DNA of 64,000 nt. Origin: Polynucleobacter sp. AP-Latsch-80-C2. Its GTDB lineage: Bacteria; Pseudomonadota; Gammaproteobacteria; Burkholderiales; Burkholderiaceae. The DNA is taken from the NCBI RefSeq assembly GCF_018882185.1, contig NZ_JACVOY010000003.1, positions 62,001 to 126,000 of the forward strand, given 5' to 3'. Positions within the stretch are counted from its first letter, which is position 1; the number at the start of each line of letters is the position of its first letter. A program made the position numbers and the translations under genes. Below the pieces are notes generated by a model. That model saw nothing but the letters and a program-made list of their open reading frames with translations, was not told the origin of the DNA and ran no database searches. Shown here piece after piece: positions 36,677 to 45,861 of this stretch.

Positions 36677-39274
36677 TTAGACCGTTTTTTCTTGGCCGCC
36701 GGTTTCAACTAAAACCATTGGACCATCTGGCAGGCTAGCTGCCGGTTTTGGGGCTCTGCCCAAGTTTTCTTTTAATGGCTCTGCCTGAATCTGGCCTTGA
36801 ACTTCTGCATGCTTGCTCGAGTCCGTTGCTACCCAAATCATTCCTGCAGATTGCACCACGCTATGCAATGGTGTTTCTTTAAGCGCCTGGAAGGCTACCT
36901 TAGGAAGTTCTGGCATCGGTTTTGCAATGACTTCAATCGCTGCAGCAACAGCTTTTACTGGAGCTGGTGTTGCTGATTGAGCAGGGCGTGGAGCGCGCGG
37001 TGCACGTGGTGCTCGCTCTTGCTTTTCAGCCGCAGGCTTAGCATTACCAAAACTATTAGCAAGATTTTGCATTGGCATTGTTGCGGAAGCGCCAGCCATT
37101 CCAACAGGAGGTCCTGAGAAAGTGGGAGTGCTTGTCGCTACAACTGCAGGTGCATCACCAGTTGCCTCGGTACGCTCGCCATGTTGACCGCGACCACGAC
37201 CACGACGATTGCGACTACGACCACGACGCTCTTCACCATCAGCTCCTACAGCAGCTTCGCTACCAGGAGCGGCTTCCGTTGCCGGCGTTACAGCAGCTGG
37301 AGTAGCTTGATTGCGAGCGCCTTCTTGGCGTTCTGGCTTAGGACCATTTAGATTATTGTGATTGCCGTTACGGTTATTGCGATTGCGGTTGTTATTACCA
37401 CCTTCAGTAGGCGCACCTTCAGCTGCATTCGCTGCTGGACGTTCAGCACGATCACCTCTGTCGCCGCGACGACCGCGGTTACGGTTGTTGCGATCACCAG
37501 TCCGACCTTGATTGCGACCACGAGCATTACTTGGTGCTGGTTTCTCTTCTACTGCAGGCGCAGCGGAGAAGAGGCGCTTAATAAAGCCAAATAAACCACC
37601 AGTGCTTTCTACAGCCACTTTTTCAGTACGAGCAGGGCGTGGTTGGCTAATAGGCGCAGGCTGAGTTGGTGTAATGCCTTTGACAGCTGCCTCAGGACGC
37701 ACTTTCACATCAGCATCTTTTTTGCTTACTGTTGTGTCGGTCTCAAGTTCACGAGCTGCTTCTTCAGCCATCACATAACTTGCTTTTTGGTCATCAAGAC
37801 GTGGATCGTCATGACGCAAACGCTCTAGTTTGTAATGTGGTGTTTCTAAGTGCTTGTTTGGAACCATTAAGACGTTCACTTTGAAGCGTGACTCAATCTT
37901 AATTACTTCAGCACGTTTTTCGTTCAAGAGGAATGCGGCTACTTCAACCGGTACTTGAGTATGAATAGCGGCCGTATTCTCTTTCATTGCCTCTTCTTGA
38001 ATAATACGAAGCACTTGCAATGCAGAAGATTCGGTATCGCGAATATGGCCTGTGCCGTTACAACGTGGGCAAGTGACATGACTGCCTTCAGAAAGCGCAG
38101 GGCGCAAACGTTGGCGTGACATTTCCATTAAGCCAAACTTCGAGATCTTGCCCATTTGTACGCGAGCACGATCATGACGCAAAGCATCGCGCAAACGATT
38201 CTCTACATCCTTTTGAGCTTTGCTCGATTCCATGTCGATAAAGTCGATCACGATCAAGCCACCCAAGTCACGTAAACGCGCTTGACGAGCGATTTCATCC
38301 GCAGCTTCTAAGTTCGTACGAGTTGCAGTCTCTTCAATATCAGAGCCGCGGGTTGCGCGTGCAGAGTTCACGTCTACTGAAACCAAGGCTTCAGTATGGT
38401 CAATCACGATAGCGCCGCCTGATGGCAAGGGCACTGTGCGTGAATAAGCAGTTTCAATCTGGTGCTCAATTTGGAAACGGGAGAACAAAGGCACATCATC
38501 TTGATAGCGCTTTACTCTTGGCAAGTTATCCGGCATCACCACTGACATAAAGGCAGCAGCTTGTTCGTAAATGTCATCGGTATCGATGAGGATCTCACCA
38601 ATATCTGGCTGGAAGTAATCGCGGATTGCGCGAATGACGAGGCTAGATTCTAGGTAGATCAGTAATGGCGCTGAATTGCCTTTAGCGGCTTCATCAATCG
38701 CCTTCCATAACTGCATTAAATAGCTTAAGTCCCACTGCAATTCAGTAGCATCGCGGCCAATACCAGCGGTACGTGCAATGATGCTCATGCCATCGGGCAC
38801 TTCTAATTGGGACATGGCTTCACGGAGCTCTTGGCGATCTTCGCCTTCAATGCGACGAGAAACACCGCCTCCGCGTGGATTATTTGGCATTAATACCAAA
38901 TAACGTCCTGCCAGAGAGATAAAGGAGGTGAGTGCGGCACCTTTTTGGCCACGCTCTTCTTTTTCAACCTGAACAATAATTTCTTGGCCTTCACGCAAAG
39001 CTTCTTTAATGGAAGCATTGCGAACGTCTACGCCTTCTTTGAAATAGGTACGCGCTACTTCTTTGAAAGGCAGGAAGCCATGACGCTCTTCGCCGTAATT
39101 AACAAAGCAAGCCTCAAGCGAGGGCTCAATGCGGGTAATGACACCTTTGTAGATATTGCCTTTGCGTTGTTCACGGCCGGCAGCTTCGATATCGATATCA
39201 ATGAGTTTTTGACCATCTACGATGGCAACTCGCAACTCTTCTTGTTGAGTTGCATTAAACAACATGCGTTTCAT
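36677..39274 (-). CDS. rne: ribonuclease E
   Basis: Essential endoribonuclease for mRNA decay and for rRNA and tRNA processing. The 865 residues begin with the S1/RNase H-like catalytic half (MKRMLFNATQQEELRVAIVDG, GDFLPF-like FLPFKEV). The metal-binding aspartates are visible in VDVNSARATRGSDIE and VIDFIDMES, and the zinc link is CPRCNGTG at about residue 404. The C-terminal half is low-complexity, rich in Arg, Asn, Gly and Pro, and is the expected site for RNA and partner binding. AGGAGAG lies directly upstream of the ATG. A long leader precedes it. Confidence 0.97.
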   Translation of the reverse strand: MKRMLFNATQQEELRVAIVDGQKLIDIDIEAAGREQRKGNIYKGVITRIEPSLEACFVNYGEERHGFLPFKEVARTYFKEGVDVRNASIKEALREGQEIIVQVEKEERGQKGAALTSFISLAGRYLVLMPNNPRGGGVSRRIEGEDRQELREAMSQLEVPDGMSIIARTAGIGRDATELQWDLSYLMQLWKAIDEAAKGNSAPLLIYLESSLVIRAIRDYFQPDIGEILIDTDDIYEQAAAFMSVVMPDNLPRVKRYQDDVPLFSRFQIEHQIETAYSRTVPLPSGGAIVIDHTEALVSVDVNSARATRGSDIEETATRTNLEAADEIARQARLRDLGGLIVIDFIDMESSKAQKDVENRLRDALRHDRARVQMGKISKFGLMEMSRQRLRPALSEGSHVTCPRCNGTGHIRDTESSALQVLRIIQEEAMKENTAAIHTQVPVEVAAFLLNEKRAEVIKIESRFKVNVLMVPNKHLETPHYKLERLRHDDPRLDDQKASYVMAEEAARELETDTTVSKKDADVKVRPEAAVKGITPTQPAPISQPRPARTEKVAVESTGGLFGFIKRLFSAAPAVEEKPAPSNARGRNQGRTGDRNNRNRGRRGDRGDRAERPAANAAEGAPTEGGNNNRNRNNRNGNHNNLNGPKPERQEGARNQATPAAVTPATEAAPGSEAAVGADGEERRGRSRNRRGRGRGQHGERTEATGDAPAVVATSTPTFSGPPVGMAGASATMPMQNLANSFGNAKPAAEKQERAPRAPRAPRPAQSATPAPVKAVAAAIEVIAKPMPELPKVAFQALKETPLHSVVQSAGMIWVATDSSKHAEVQGQIQAEPLKENLGRAPKPAASLPDGPMVLVETGGQEKTV

Positions 39275-39650
39275 AACACTCTCCTATGGGGGAGGGCGTC
39301 GCTGCGCGCTGCGTTAGGGGACAGGTTAGATACCACTTGGGACTAAGCCCAAGGCGGTTTATGAGTGTGGATCATGCCAATCTAGGCCTCTTTTGCCTAG
39401 TTCACCAAAATAACGGTCAGTTAAATCAGTGCCACACTTGACGATCGCCGCAGAGACCTCCTTTAGGTCATCAATGCAGGCGCGCGCCTGAAAACTGTCT
39501 TCTAATCGCGGGTCGCGGCATACGGCACACCAACCCTGCGCCTCATTACAACGGGGGAGGGGCAACCCCGGGAGTCTTTTAAAGGGCGACTCCAAGCTCC
39601 ACGATTCAAACCTGACTTCAGGCTGGTCTCGGGCCAATAAATTGGCTAGA
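39275..39650 (-). promoter_or_regulatory. long structured 5' leader of rne
   Basis: The 451-bp gap between rne and rluC has no good gene but is packed with short perfect hairpins on the rne strand: 39633-39646, 39611-39622, 39571-39593, 39559-39569, 39477-39490 (a 14-base palindrome), 39455-39469, 39382-39400 and 39336-39353. With the -10 box at 39657-39662 this gives a leader of about 375 nt. The E. coli rne leader is 361 nt and lets RNase E cleave its own mRNA; a like function here is inferred. The E. coli hairpins are not recognisable. Confidence 0.6.
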
Positions 39651-39656
39651 GCGTTG

Positions 39657-39662
39657 ATTATA
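39657..39662 (-). promoter_or_regulatory. probable -10 box of the rne promoter
   Basis: The minus strand reads TATAAT exactly here. A weak -35 candidate (TTGTCA, spacing 14, or CCATTG, spacing 17) lies upstream near 39680. Transcription would start at about 39650, just before the first hairpin of the leader. Confidence 0.5.
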
Positions 39663-39725
39663 CGGCACAAGTTGAATGACAATGGGGTATTGTTGAGTCC
39701 CTCGCCGAGGTGGCGAGAGAGATAA

Positions 39726-40748
39726 ATGATGAAATCTGACCCAGTATCCAAGCCAAAAGCAGCCCCCACAGTCCATTTGCAGACCATTGGTCCAGAAGAG
39801 GCGGGGCAGCGCTTAGATAACTATTTACTGCGCTGGGCCAAAGGCGTGCCCAAAAGTCACGTTTATCGGATTATTCGCTCGGGAGAGGTGCGAGTGAATA
39901 AGAAGCGGGCTGAGCCCACTACCCGATTGATTGAGGGAGATTTAGTACGGGTCCCACCCGTAAGGATCGCTGAGCCTGCTCAAATGGCGGCAGTCAATAC
40001 CGCTCAAACCAAATCTCGGGCGCAAGGCTATTCAGACAAAATGCCAATTCTCTTTGAGGATGAGGCCTTATTAATTGTGGATAAACCTGCTGGTCTGGCA
40101 GTCCATGGCGGCTCTGGGATTGCGCTAGGGGTTATCGAAACCCTGCGGATTACGCGCCCTGAACTCAAATTCTTAGAATTAGTGCACCGCCTAGACCGCG
40201 ATACTTCCGGTGTATTGCTGTTGGCTAAAAAACGTAGTGCTCTGGTGGAATTGCATCGGCAGATTCGCGAAGGCCAGACTGATAAGCGCTATTACTTGCT
40301 GGCACATGGCGCCATCGCTCAGGGCGCCCAAGTCATGCAACTCAAATATCCTCTTCATAAGTATTTGTTGGCGAATGGTGAGCGCCGTGTACGCGTTGAT
40401 CCCGATGGCCTGCCAAGTCATACCGCTTTGCGAGTGACCAAAACCTTTCAGCGTGAGGATGCAGCCATCACCTTGGCGGAGGCACAGTTAAAAACAGGGC
40501 GCACCCATCAAATCCGCGTGCATTTGCTAAAGTTGGGCCACGCTATATTGGGTGATGACAAGTATGGATTTGAGGATATAGACAAGCAAATTAAATCCAA
40601 GCGTCTGTATTTACATGCCCACTTGGCAGGTTTTACACATCCTCGTACAGGTGAAAAGATGCGCATTGAATCGCCATTGCCTGCAGAGTTTGCGGCGATG
40701 ATGAACACGTTTGATCAAGCGCCTAAAATAATTAAAGAAGACGAATAA
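39726..40748 (+). CDS. rluC: 23S rRNA pseudouridine synthase (955/2504/2580 type)
   Basis: Isomerises uridines 955, 2504 and 2580 of 23S rRNA in E. coli. The 340 residues have an N-terminal S4 domain (EEAGQRLDNYLLRWAKGVPKSHVYRIIRSGEVRVNKKRA) and the RluA-family active site HRLDRDTSG (154-162, Asp157), followed by GRTHQIRVH. The position divergent from rne, shared with E. coli, supports RluC rather than RluD or RluA. It starts with two nearby ATG codons (39726, 39729) after a GAGAGAG stretch. Confidence 0.95.
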   Translation: MMKSDPVSKPKAAPTVHLQTIGPEEAGQRLDNYLLRWAKGVPKSHVYRIIRSGEVRVNKKRAEPTTRLIEGDLVRVPPVRIAEPAQMAAVNTAQTKSRAQGYSDKMPILFEDEALLIVDKPAGLAVHGGSGIALGVIETLRITRPELKFLELVHRLDRDTSGVLLLAKKRSALVELHRQIREGQTDKRYYLLAHGAIAQGAQVMQLKYPLHKYLLANGERRVRVDPDGLPSHTALRVTKTFQREDAAITLAEAQLKTGRTHQIRVHLLKLGHAILGDDKYGFEDIDKQIKSKRLYLHAHLAGFTHPRTGEKMRIESPLPAEFAAMMNTFDQAPKIIKEDE

Positions 40749-40756
40749 CACTGTAG

Positions 40757-41443
40757 ATGAACTCAGCTAATCACTCTAACCGCCGCTATGACCTGATTGT
40801 GTGGGACTGGGATGGAACCATTATGGATTCCACTCCTACGATTGTTCACTGTATTCAGCAGTCGTGTCGTGACTTAGGTTTTAAAGTGCCCGACGATGCT
40901 TTAGCCAGTTCGGTAATTGGTCTTGGTATTCATGATTCCTTACGCAGGGCAGTTCCCTGGGTTGATCCGGCGCACTTTCAAAAGCTTACAGATCGTTTTC
41001 GCTTTCACTACTTAGTCAAAGATCATGAACTAGATTTGTTTGTTGGCATTCGTGAATTGCTGGAAAGTTTGCGCGCAGATAAATACTTATTAGGCGTCGC
41101 TACTGGTAAATCCCGCGTTGGTTTAGATCGCTCTTTGAAGCATCACCAAATAGGGCACTTATTCCATGAAACGCGCACTGCTGATGAGTCTTTTTCTAAA
41201 CCCCATCCTGGCATGCTACTGGAATTATCTGATGTCACTCAGGTGCCTACACGCCGAATCTTGATGATTGGTGACACAACTCATGACTTAGATATGGCTG
41301 CCAATGCTGGTGTGGATGCTGTAGCAGTGACTTATGGGGCCCATCCTCCCGAGACATTGAAGGAGTCACCTTCTTTGGCTCATGTGGATAACGTTACTCA
41401 GCTATCGCATTGGCTAAAAGAAAATCTCACTACACCCGCTTAA
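40757..41443 (+). CDS. HAD-superfamily phosphatase (phosphoglycolate phosphatase-like)
   Basis: Haloacid-dehalogenase fold phosphatase of 228 residues. The four HAD motifs are present: DWDGTIMDS with the nucleophile Asp17 and general acid Asp19, a Thr/Ser motif ATGKSR, the Lys in the FSKPHPGM stretch, and MIGDTTHDLDMA. The substrate is unknown; such proteins often sit downstream of rluC in betaproteobacteria and may repair toxic phosphorylated metabolites. It follows rluC after eight bases and is likely co-transcribed. Confidence 0.88.
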   Translation: MNSANHSNRRYDLIVWDWDGTIMDSTPTIVHCIQQSCRDLGFKVPDDALASSVIGLGIHDSLRRAVPWVDPAHFQKLTDRFRFHYLVKDHELDLFVGIRELLESLRADKYLLGVATGKSRVGLDRSLKHHQIGHLFHETRTADESFSKPHPGMLLELSDVTQVPTRRILMIGDTTHDLDMAANAGVDAVAVTYGAHPPETLKESPSLAHVDNVTQLSHWLKENLTTPA

Positions 41444-41498
41444 AGCAAGCGTTTTAAAGACTTTGAATTTAAAAAAGAATTACTAAGGAATTTGAAAA

Positions 41499-42446
41499 AT
41501 GGAAAACAATCCAAACCCTAATTGGGAACGTCAGGCACTTGAGCATTTATTGCTCGAGAATCTAAAAGAAACTCGTAAAGCGCGGCGTTGGAAAGCAGTG
41601 TTGCGCGTACTGACGCTATTAGTCATTGTGGCCGTAGTCATTGCCGTATTCGATTTTCATCTTCCAGGGCGCGGCATGGGAGTGGAAAAGCATACTGCGA
41701 TGGTGACTTTGGATGGGGAAATTTCTTCCAGCTCAATGGCTAACGCGATGGATATTAATTCTTCACTCGTGTCGGCTTTTGAAAATGAACATAGTGCTGG
41801 TGTAGTTTTGCGCATCAATAGCCCTGGCGGATCACCTGTACAAGCTGGCATGATCAATGATGAGATTCATCGCTTACGCAAGCTCTATCCGAAGAAGCCT
41901 TTTTATGTCGTGGTTGAGGATATTTGCGCTTCGGGTGGTTATTACGTTGCTGTTGCTGCAGATCAAATCTTGGTAGATAAAGCAAGCTTGGTAGGTTCCA
42001 TTGGCGTCATTATGGAAGGCTTTGGATTTACAGGCCTCATGGACAAATTGGGTGTAACCCGTCGCATGATTACAGCGGGATCCAATAAGGGCATGATGGA
42101 TCCGTTTAGTAAAGAAAATCCACAGCAAGTGGAAATGATTAAAACCATGATCGATGAAATCCATCAGCAATTTATTGCCGTGGTGAAAGAGGGTCGCGGA
42201 TCTCGCTTAAAAGAAACACCAGACTTATTTTCGGGACGTGTTTGGAATGGTGAACAGGCCATTAAGATCGGCCTAGTGGATGGCTACGGCACCGTAGACT
42301 CTGTAGCGCGTGATGTCTTTAAAGCGCCGGATATCTTGGACTACACCATGAAAGAAAACTTTGCGGAGCGTGTTGCTAAGCGCTTTGGTGCTGAAGCTGG
42401 CGCTGCTGCGGGAAAGGCTTTAATTAAGACTCCCGATTTGAAGTAA
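41499..42446 (+). CDS. sppA: S49 family signal peptide peptidase
   Basis: Membrane serine protease that degrades cleaved signal peptides. The 315 residues are the short form: one TM segment (about 33-51), a catalytic Ser145 in ICASGGYYVA and Lys197 in AGSNKGMMDPF, with the conserved RINSPGGSP loop. The N terminus before the TM segment is charged and cytoplasmic. It lies third in the rluC transcript. Confidence 0.92.
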   Translation: MENNPNPNWERQALEHLLLENLKETRKARRWKAVLRVLTLLVIVAVVIAVFDFHLPGRGMGVEKHTAMVTLDGEISSSSMANAMDINSSLVSAFENEHSAGVVLRINSPGGSPVQAGMINDEIHRLRKLYPKKPFYVVVEDICASGGYYVAVAADQILVDKASLVGSIGVIMEGFGFTGLMDKLGVTRRMITAGSNKGMMDPFSKENPQQVEMIKTMIDEIHQQFIAVVKEGRGSRLKETPDLFSGRVWNGEQAIKIGLVDGYGTVDSVARDVFKAPDILDYTMKENFAERVAKRFGAEAGAAAGKALIKTPDLK

Positions 42447-42483
42447 AACAATACCAATTAATAAGAAGACTTAAAAAACCTAT

Positions 42484-43254
42484 TTAGGCCAGCAGTAGAA
42501 ATACTGTTGGCCTATTTTGTAATGGGACGCATGCAGCTTCATTCGGGTAGCGCTTACGCCAGTCTGCAATTGAGAGTGTGGCGATCATTTCAGAGGGTAA
42601 ACTTAAATCCACTCCGAGACAAAGCAATGACTGTGGCGCTAAAGTGTTGATGCAAGCCATGAGCATCGCAGTATTGCGATAGGGTGTCTCAATCCAAATT
42701 TGAGTCTGCTGAAGCTTTCTAGACTCCACTTCAAGTTGCTTGAGTTTGGCACTACGCTCATGCATGTCATGCGGCAAATACCCTTGAAAGGCAAAGCGTT
42801 GACCATTGAGTCCGCTTGCCATCAAGCCCAACAGAATGGAGCTCGGTCCAATCAAAGGTTTTACCTTGGCTCCTAATTTGTGGGCAGCCAATACCAGTTC
42901 TGCGCCAGGATCAGCAACCCCTGGCACGCCTGCTTCAGACATCAACCCCATGTCATTGCCTGCTAGCAATGGTTTAAGAAGATCGGCTGGTTTTATGGCA
43001 TCGCCATACTTAGCGTTACGAGCGGCACCACGCCATTCGCCCATTTGCATTTCTTGGATAGTGCAAATTAACGGGGAGACACTATCGATTGCCTTAAGAA
43101 GGGCGCGCGCTGTTTTTGCATCCTCAACAATCCAGTGTTTGAGTTTGGCAGCTTGAGAGATCGTTTCGTTCGGCAGTACCCATGGCAACTGTGCAGTACG
43201 CGCATCATCACCCAAAGTGTTGGGAACTAAAAAAAGAGTGCCAAGTTTGCTCAT
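42484..43254 (-). CDS. RsmI-like SAM-dependent methyltransferase of the tetrapyrrole methylase fold
   Basis: A 256-residue protein of the tetrapyrrole methylase family, closest in outline to RsmI (16S rRNA 2'-O-methyltransferase). The recognisable motif is MSEAGVPGVADPGAELV, with SSILLGLMASGLNG and FAFQGYLP following. It differs from RsmI at the start, where the first 50 residues lack the usual LYVVATPIGNLxD motif (here LFLVPNTLGDD). A second, diverged RsmI-like protein is common in betaproteobacteria; its target is unknown. It is three bases after maf, in the same transcript. Confidence 0.85.
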   Translation of the reverse strand: MSKLGTLFLVPNTLGDDARTAQLPWVLPNETISQAAKLKHWIVEDAKTARALLKAIDSVSPLICTIQEMQMGEWRGAARNAKYGDAIKPADLLKPLLAGNDMGLMSEAGVPGVADPGAELVLAAHKLGAKVKPLIGPSSILLGLMASGLNGQRFAFQGYLPHDMHERSAKLKQLEVESRKLQQTQIWIETPYRNTAMLMACINTLAPQSLLCLGVDLSLPSEMIATLSIADWRKRYPNEAACVPLQNRPTVFLLLA

Positions 43255-43257
43255 AAA

Positions 43258-43860
43258 TTACTTGCCGCTTTTAGATGGAATGACAAAACCTGCGTCGTGC
43301 AACAAACCAGTTAATGCGATGAGCGGCAAGCCAATCAGGGCGGTAGGATCCTCGCTTTTGATGGACTCCAACAGGCTGATGCCTAAGCCTTCTGACTTGG
43401 CGCTGCCGGCGCAATCATAAGGTTCCTCAGCGAGCAAATATGCTTCTAGTGCTTCATCCGATAGTTTGCGAAAAGTTACTTCGGTGGGCACATTCAAAGT
43501 AGTTTGTACATCACCCTTCATCAGGCAAAGTGCCGTCTGAAAGGTAACCGTTGCTCCACGCATCAGCTGTAATTGCGCCAATGCTCTTTCGAAATTACCA
43601 GGCTTACCAATAGCGGCGCCACAAAGATCTGCCACTTGATCTGAACCAATGACCCAAGCCTCTGGATGTTGATCGGCAACGGCCTTTGCTTTTGCATAGG
43701 CAAGTCGCAATGCTAAGTCGAGGGTACTTTCCCCGGTTAACGGAGTTTCATCCACCCTGGGAGAAATGACTTCAAATGGAATGCGCAGTCGCTCTAAAAG
43801 TTCACGGCGATAGACCGAGGTCGATGCCAAGATGAGCGGGGGATTTGTCGAAATACTCAT
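43258..43860 (-). CDS. Maf-family nucleoside triphosphate pyrophosphatase
   Basis: House-cleaning pyrophosphatase that hydrolyses non-canonical or modified nucleotides, such as m7GTP in the YceF branch. From the ATG at 43860 it has 200 residues and shows LASTSVYRRELLERL at the start, VIGSDQVA with the catalytic Asp, and GSAKSEGLG near the C terminus. This resembles YceF more than the dTTP-active YhdE. A TTG at 43878 gives a longer reading but is unlikely. It is divergent from yceD with a 43-bp gap, as maf/yceD/rpmF often neighbour each other. Confidence 0.9.
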   Translation of the reverse strand: MSISTNPPLILASTSVYRRELLERLRIPFEVISPRVDETPLTGESTLDLALRLAYAKAKAVADQHPEAWVIGSDQVADLCGAAIGKPGNFERALAQLQLMRGATVTFQTALCLMKGDVQTTLNVPTEVTFRKLSDEALEAYLLAEEPYDCAGSAKSEGLGISLLESIKSEDPTALIGLPLIALTGLLHDAGFVIPSKSGK

Positions 43861-43903
43861 TGCTGCATGTACTTTCAAAGTGGGCTTGATTTAGACTGAT
43901 GCC

Positions 43904-44479
43904 ATGAATCGTAATCAAGTTTTACCTCAAGTTCAGTTATCGGCAGACCCTAGTGCTTTAAAAAGGGTGGATTTATGCGCTCCCCAGACCTATCAAGGTG
44001 CTGGTTTTTTAAGCATCTCAGATTTGCCTAGACTCGCTGAGGAAGCTTCCGTAGTTCAGTCGGGTGATGGATTTGATTGGGAAATCAGGACTCATTTTGA
44101 GGATTCCCCAGGCTCCGAGCCCCGCCAAATTCTGGATATGGGCTTAAAAGGGCGTCTTCACCTGGTTTGTCAGCGCTGCCTGCAAGATTGCGCAGTAGAT
44201 TTGGCTGAGACCCGCCGTTTTGTTCTTTTGGCCTCTGAATCCGAGGCGGATGACTACCCCATGGAGGATGAAGAGCAGGAGCCCTTGGTGGCTGACCAGC
44301 ATTTCAACCTCCTGGAGACCATTGAGGATGAGATTTTGCTATCCCTCCCCCTCATTCCTAAGCACCCTGATGGTTTTTGTGAACCTCATGCCTCTACCTT
44401 TGGGGCGGAAGGGGGTGAGGACGTCTCTGAAAAGCCGGAAAATCCCTTTAACATATTGAAAAATATGAAGAAAAATTAA
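43904..44479 (+). CDS. yceD: YceD family protein (DUF177), 23S rRNA accumulation protein
   Basis: A 191-residue protein of the YceD/DUF177 family, which is needed in E. coli and plants for normal 23S rRNA levels. The signature is the Cys pair CQRCLQDC in the middle, with acidic stretches (PMEDEEQEPL) and IEDEILLSLPLIPKHPD. The rpmF gene follows at 105 bp, as in most bacteria. The role is inferred from the family and context. Confidence 0.9.
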   Translation: MNRNQVLPQVQLSADPSALKRVDLCAPQTYQGAGFLSISDLPRLAEEASVVQSGDGFDWEIRTHFEDSPGSEPRQILDMGLKGRLHLVCQRCLQDCAVDLAETRRFVLLASESEADDYPMEDEEQEPLVADQHFNLLETIEDEILLSLPLIPKHPDGFCEPHASTFGAEGGEDVSEKPENPFNILKNMKKN

Positions 44480-44552
44480 AAAGACCGATATTTTAGGGTC
44501 TGTTGTTTTAGGAGCCCTCTACAGACAAATCAAGCATTTAGACGCTTTTCCA

Positions 44553-44561
44553 TGCTAGAAT
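44553..44561 (+). promoter_or_regulatory. extended -10 promoter element upstream of rpmF
   Basis: TGCTAGAAT fits an extended -10 (TGn followed by a TATAAT-like hexamer), 24 bases before the rpmF start, so the leader would be about 16 nt. No convincing -35 box is visible, as is normal for extended -10 promoters. Confidence 0.45.
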
Positions 44562-44584
44562 ATTGCCTTGCTTAGGAGTTCAAT

Positions 44585-44764
44585 ATGGCCGTTCAACAAA
44601 ACAAAAAATCACCTTCCAAACGTGGCATGCACCGTGCGCACGACTTTCTGACCGCACCTGCTACGGCTGTTGAAGCCACAACTGGTGAGGCTCATTTGCG
44701 CCACCACATTTCACCTAACGGCTACTATCGTGGTCGTAAAGTGGTTAAAACTAAAAACGACTAA
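44585..44764 (+). CDS. rpmF: 50S ribosomal protein L32
   Basis: Large-subunit ribosomal protein of 59 residues. It begins [20 protein letters not shown], the L32 hallmark, and continues with [21 protein letters not shown] at 44574-44578 is six bases from the ATG. The four zinc cysteines found in some L32 proteins are absent, so it is the C-minus form normal in proteobacteria. It lies between yceD and the fatty-acid synthesis cluster, the usual place. Confidence 0.95.
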   Translation: MAVQQNKKSPSKRGMHRAHDFLTAPATAVEATTGEAHLRHHISPNGYYRGRKVVKTKND

Positions 44765-44785
44765 TTTTTTAGTCGAAACAGATCG

Positions 44786-44813
44786 AAGCGGCTCCATTTA
44801 AAGCCGCTTTTTT
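44786..44813 (+). terminator. Rho-independent terminator after rpmF
   Basis: AAGCGGCT (44786-44793) and AGCCGCTT (44802-44809) form an 8-bp stem with an eight-base loop, followed by a T-run to 44813. It lies between rpmF and plsX, so plsX either has its own promoter or depends on read-through. Confidence 0.8.
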
Positions 44814-44847
44814 CTTGGATAAATCACTTGCAGCAATCAATGAGTTT

Positions 44848-45861
44848 ATGAGCGTTACTCTAGCTATTGATGCCATGGGCGGAGATCATGGAGTCGTTGT
44901 GACGGTTCCAGCCGCCTGCGATTTTTTGGAAAAACATGCTGATGTCAAAATTGCATTGGTGGGTGATTCCAATCTCATCCAAAAAACCTTAAGTAAGTTT
45001 CCTAGAGCGCTAACTGAGCGCATTCAAATTATTCCCGCTAGTGAAGTGGTTTTAATGGATGATCCCATTGAAATTGCCTTACGTCGGAAAAAAGATTCTT
45101 CCATGCGTATTGCCATTGAGCAAGTAAAAGAGGGTGCAGCTGATGCGGTGATCTCTTCTGGTAATACTGGTGCGCTTATGGCTATTTCACGCTACATCCT
45201 CAAAACCCTCGAAGGCGTTGATCGTCCAGCGATCGCTACTGCCATCCCCAATGAATTGGGCGGCGGTACAACCATGCTTGATCTGGGCGCGAATGCTGAC
45301 TGCGAGCCTATGCATTTAGTGCAGTTTGCACAAATGGCTAATGTGATGGTTCAGGTTGTGGATGGCAAAAAAAATCCTTCAATCGGCCTTTTGAATATTG
45401 GCGAAGAAGTGATTAAAGGTAATGAGGTCGTTAAGCAGACTAGCGAGCTATTGCGTCAAACCAATTTAAACTTTTATGGCAACGTAGAGGGTAACGATAT
45501 TTTCAAAGGCACTACCGATATCGTAGTGTGCGATGGATTTGTTGGCAACGTCGTTTTGAAAGCGAGCGAAGGTCTGGCAAAAATGATGAGCGGCATGATT
45601 CGCGAAGAATTTAACCGCTCATGGCTAACTAAATTAATGGCAGTCTGCGCGATGGTGCCTTTATTGAGGGTACGTAAGCGTGTTGACCATCGTCGTTACA
45701 ACGGTGCGGTATTGTTGGGTCTACGTGGATGTGTCATTAAGAGCCATGGCTCTGCAGATCGTTTTGCATTTGGCTTTGCCTTAGATCGCGCATACGAGGC
45801 GGCCAAGAATCGGATGGTTGAGCGTATTGCTGGTGCCTTTGTGGCGGAGACAAAAGAATGA
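44848..45861 (+). CDS. plsX: phosphate acyltransferase
   Basis: Makes acyl-phosphate from acyl-ACP for phospholipid synthesis via PlsY. The 337 residues begin with [20 protein letters not shown], and show [40 protein letters not shown] and [16 protein letters not shown], all family motifs. The ATG at 44848 fits the usual N terminus better than the in-frame TTG at 44815. Its stop overlaps the fabH start (ATGA). Confidence 0.96.
   Translation: MSVTLAIDAMGGDHGVVVTVPAACDFLEKHADVKIALVGDSNLIQKTLSKFPRALTERIQIIPASEVVLMDDPIEIALRRKKDSSMRIAIEQVKEGAADAVISSGNTGALMAISRYILKTLEGVDRPAIATAIPNELGGGTTMLDLGANADCEPMHLVQFAQMANVMVQVVDGKKNPSIGLLNIGEEVIKGNEVVKQTSELLRQTNLNFYGNVEGNDIFKGTTDIVVCDGFVGNVVLKASEGLAKMMSGMIREEFNRSWLTKLMAVCAMVPLLRVRKRVDHRRYNGAVLLGLRGCVIKSHGSADRFAFGFALDRAYEAAKNRMVERIAGAFVAETKE

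Noticed and set aside
37190..37500. Repetitive CGACCACGACCACGAC-like DNA that might look like a tandem repeat or CRISPR
   Set aside because: It is the coding sequence for the Arg/Asn/Gly-rich tail of RNase E; spacing is irregular and follows codons.
39359..39787. A 142-codon open frame on the minus strand upstream of rne
   Set aside because: It overlaps the rluC start by about 60 bp, contains the probable rne -10 box and most of the leader hairpins, and its translation resembles no family I know. A structured leader explains the region better, although a protein cannot be fully excluded.
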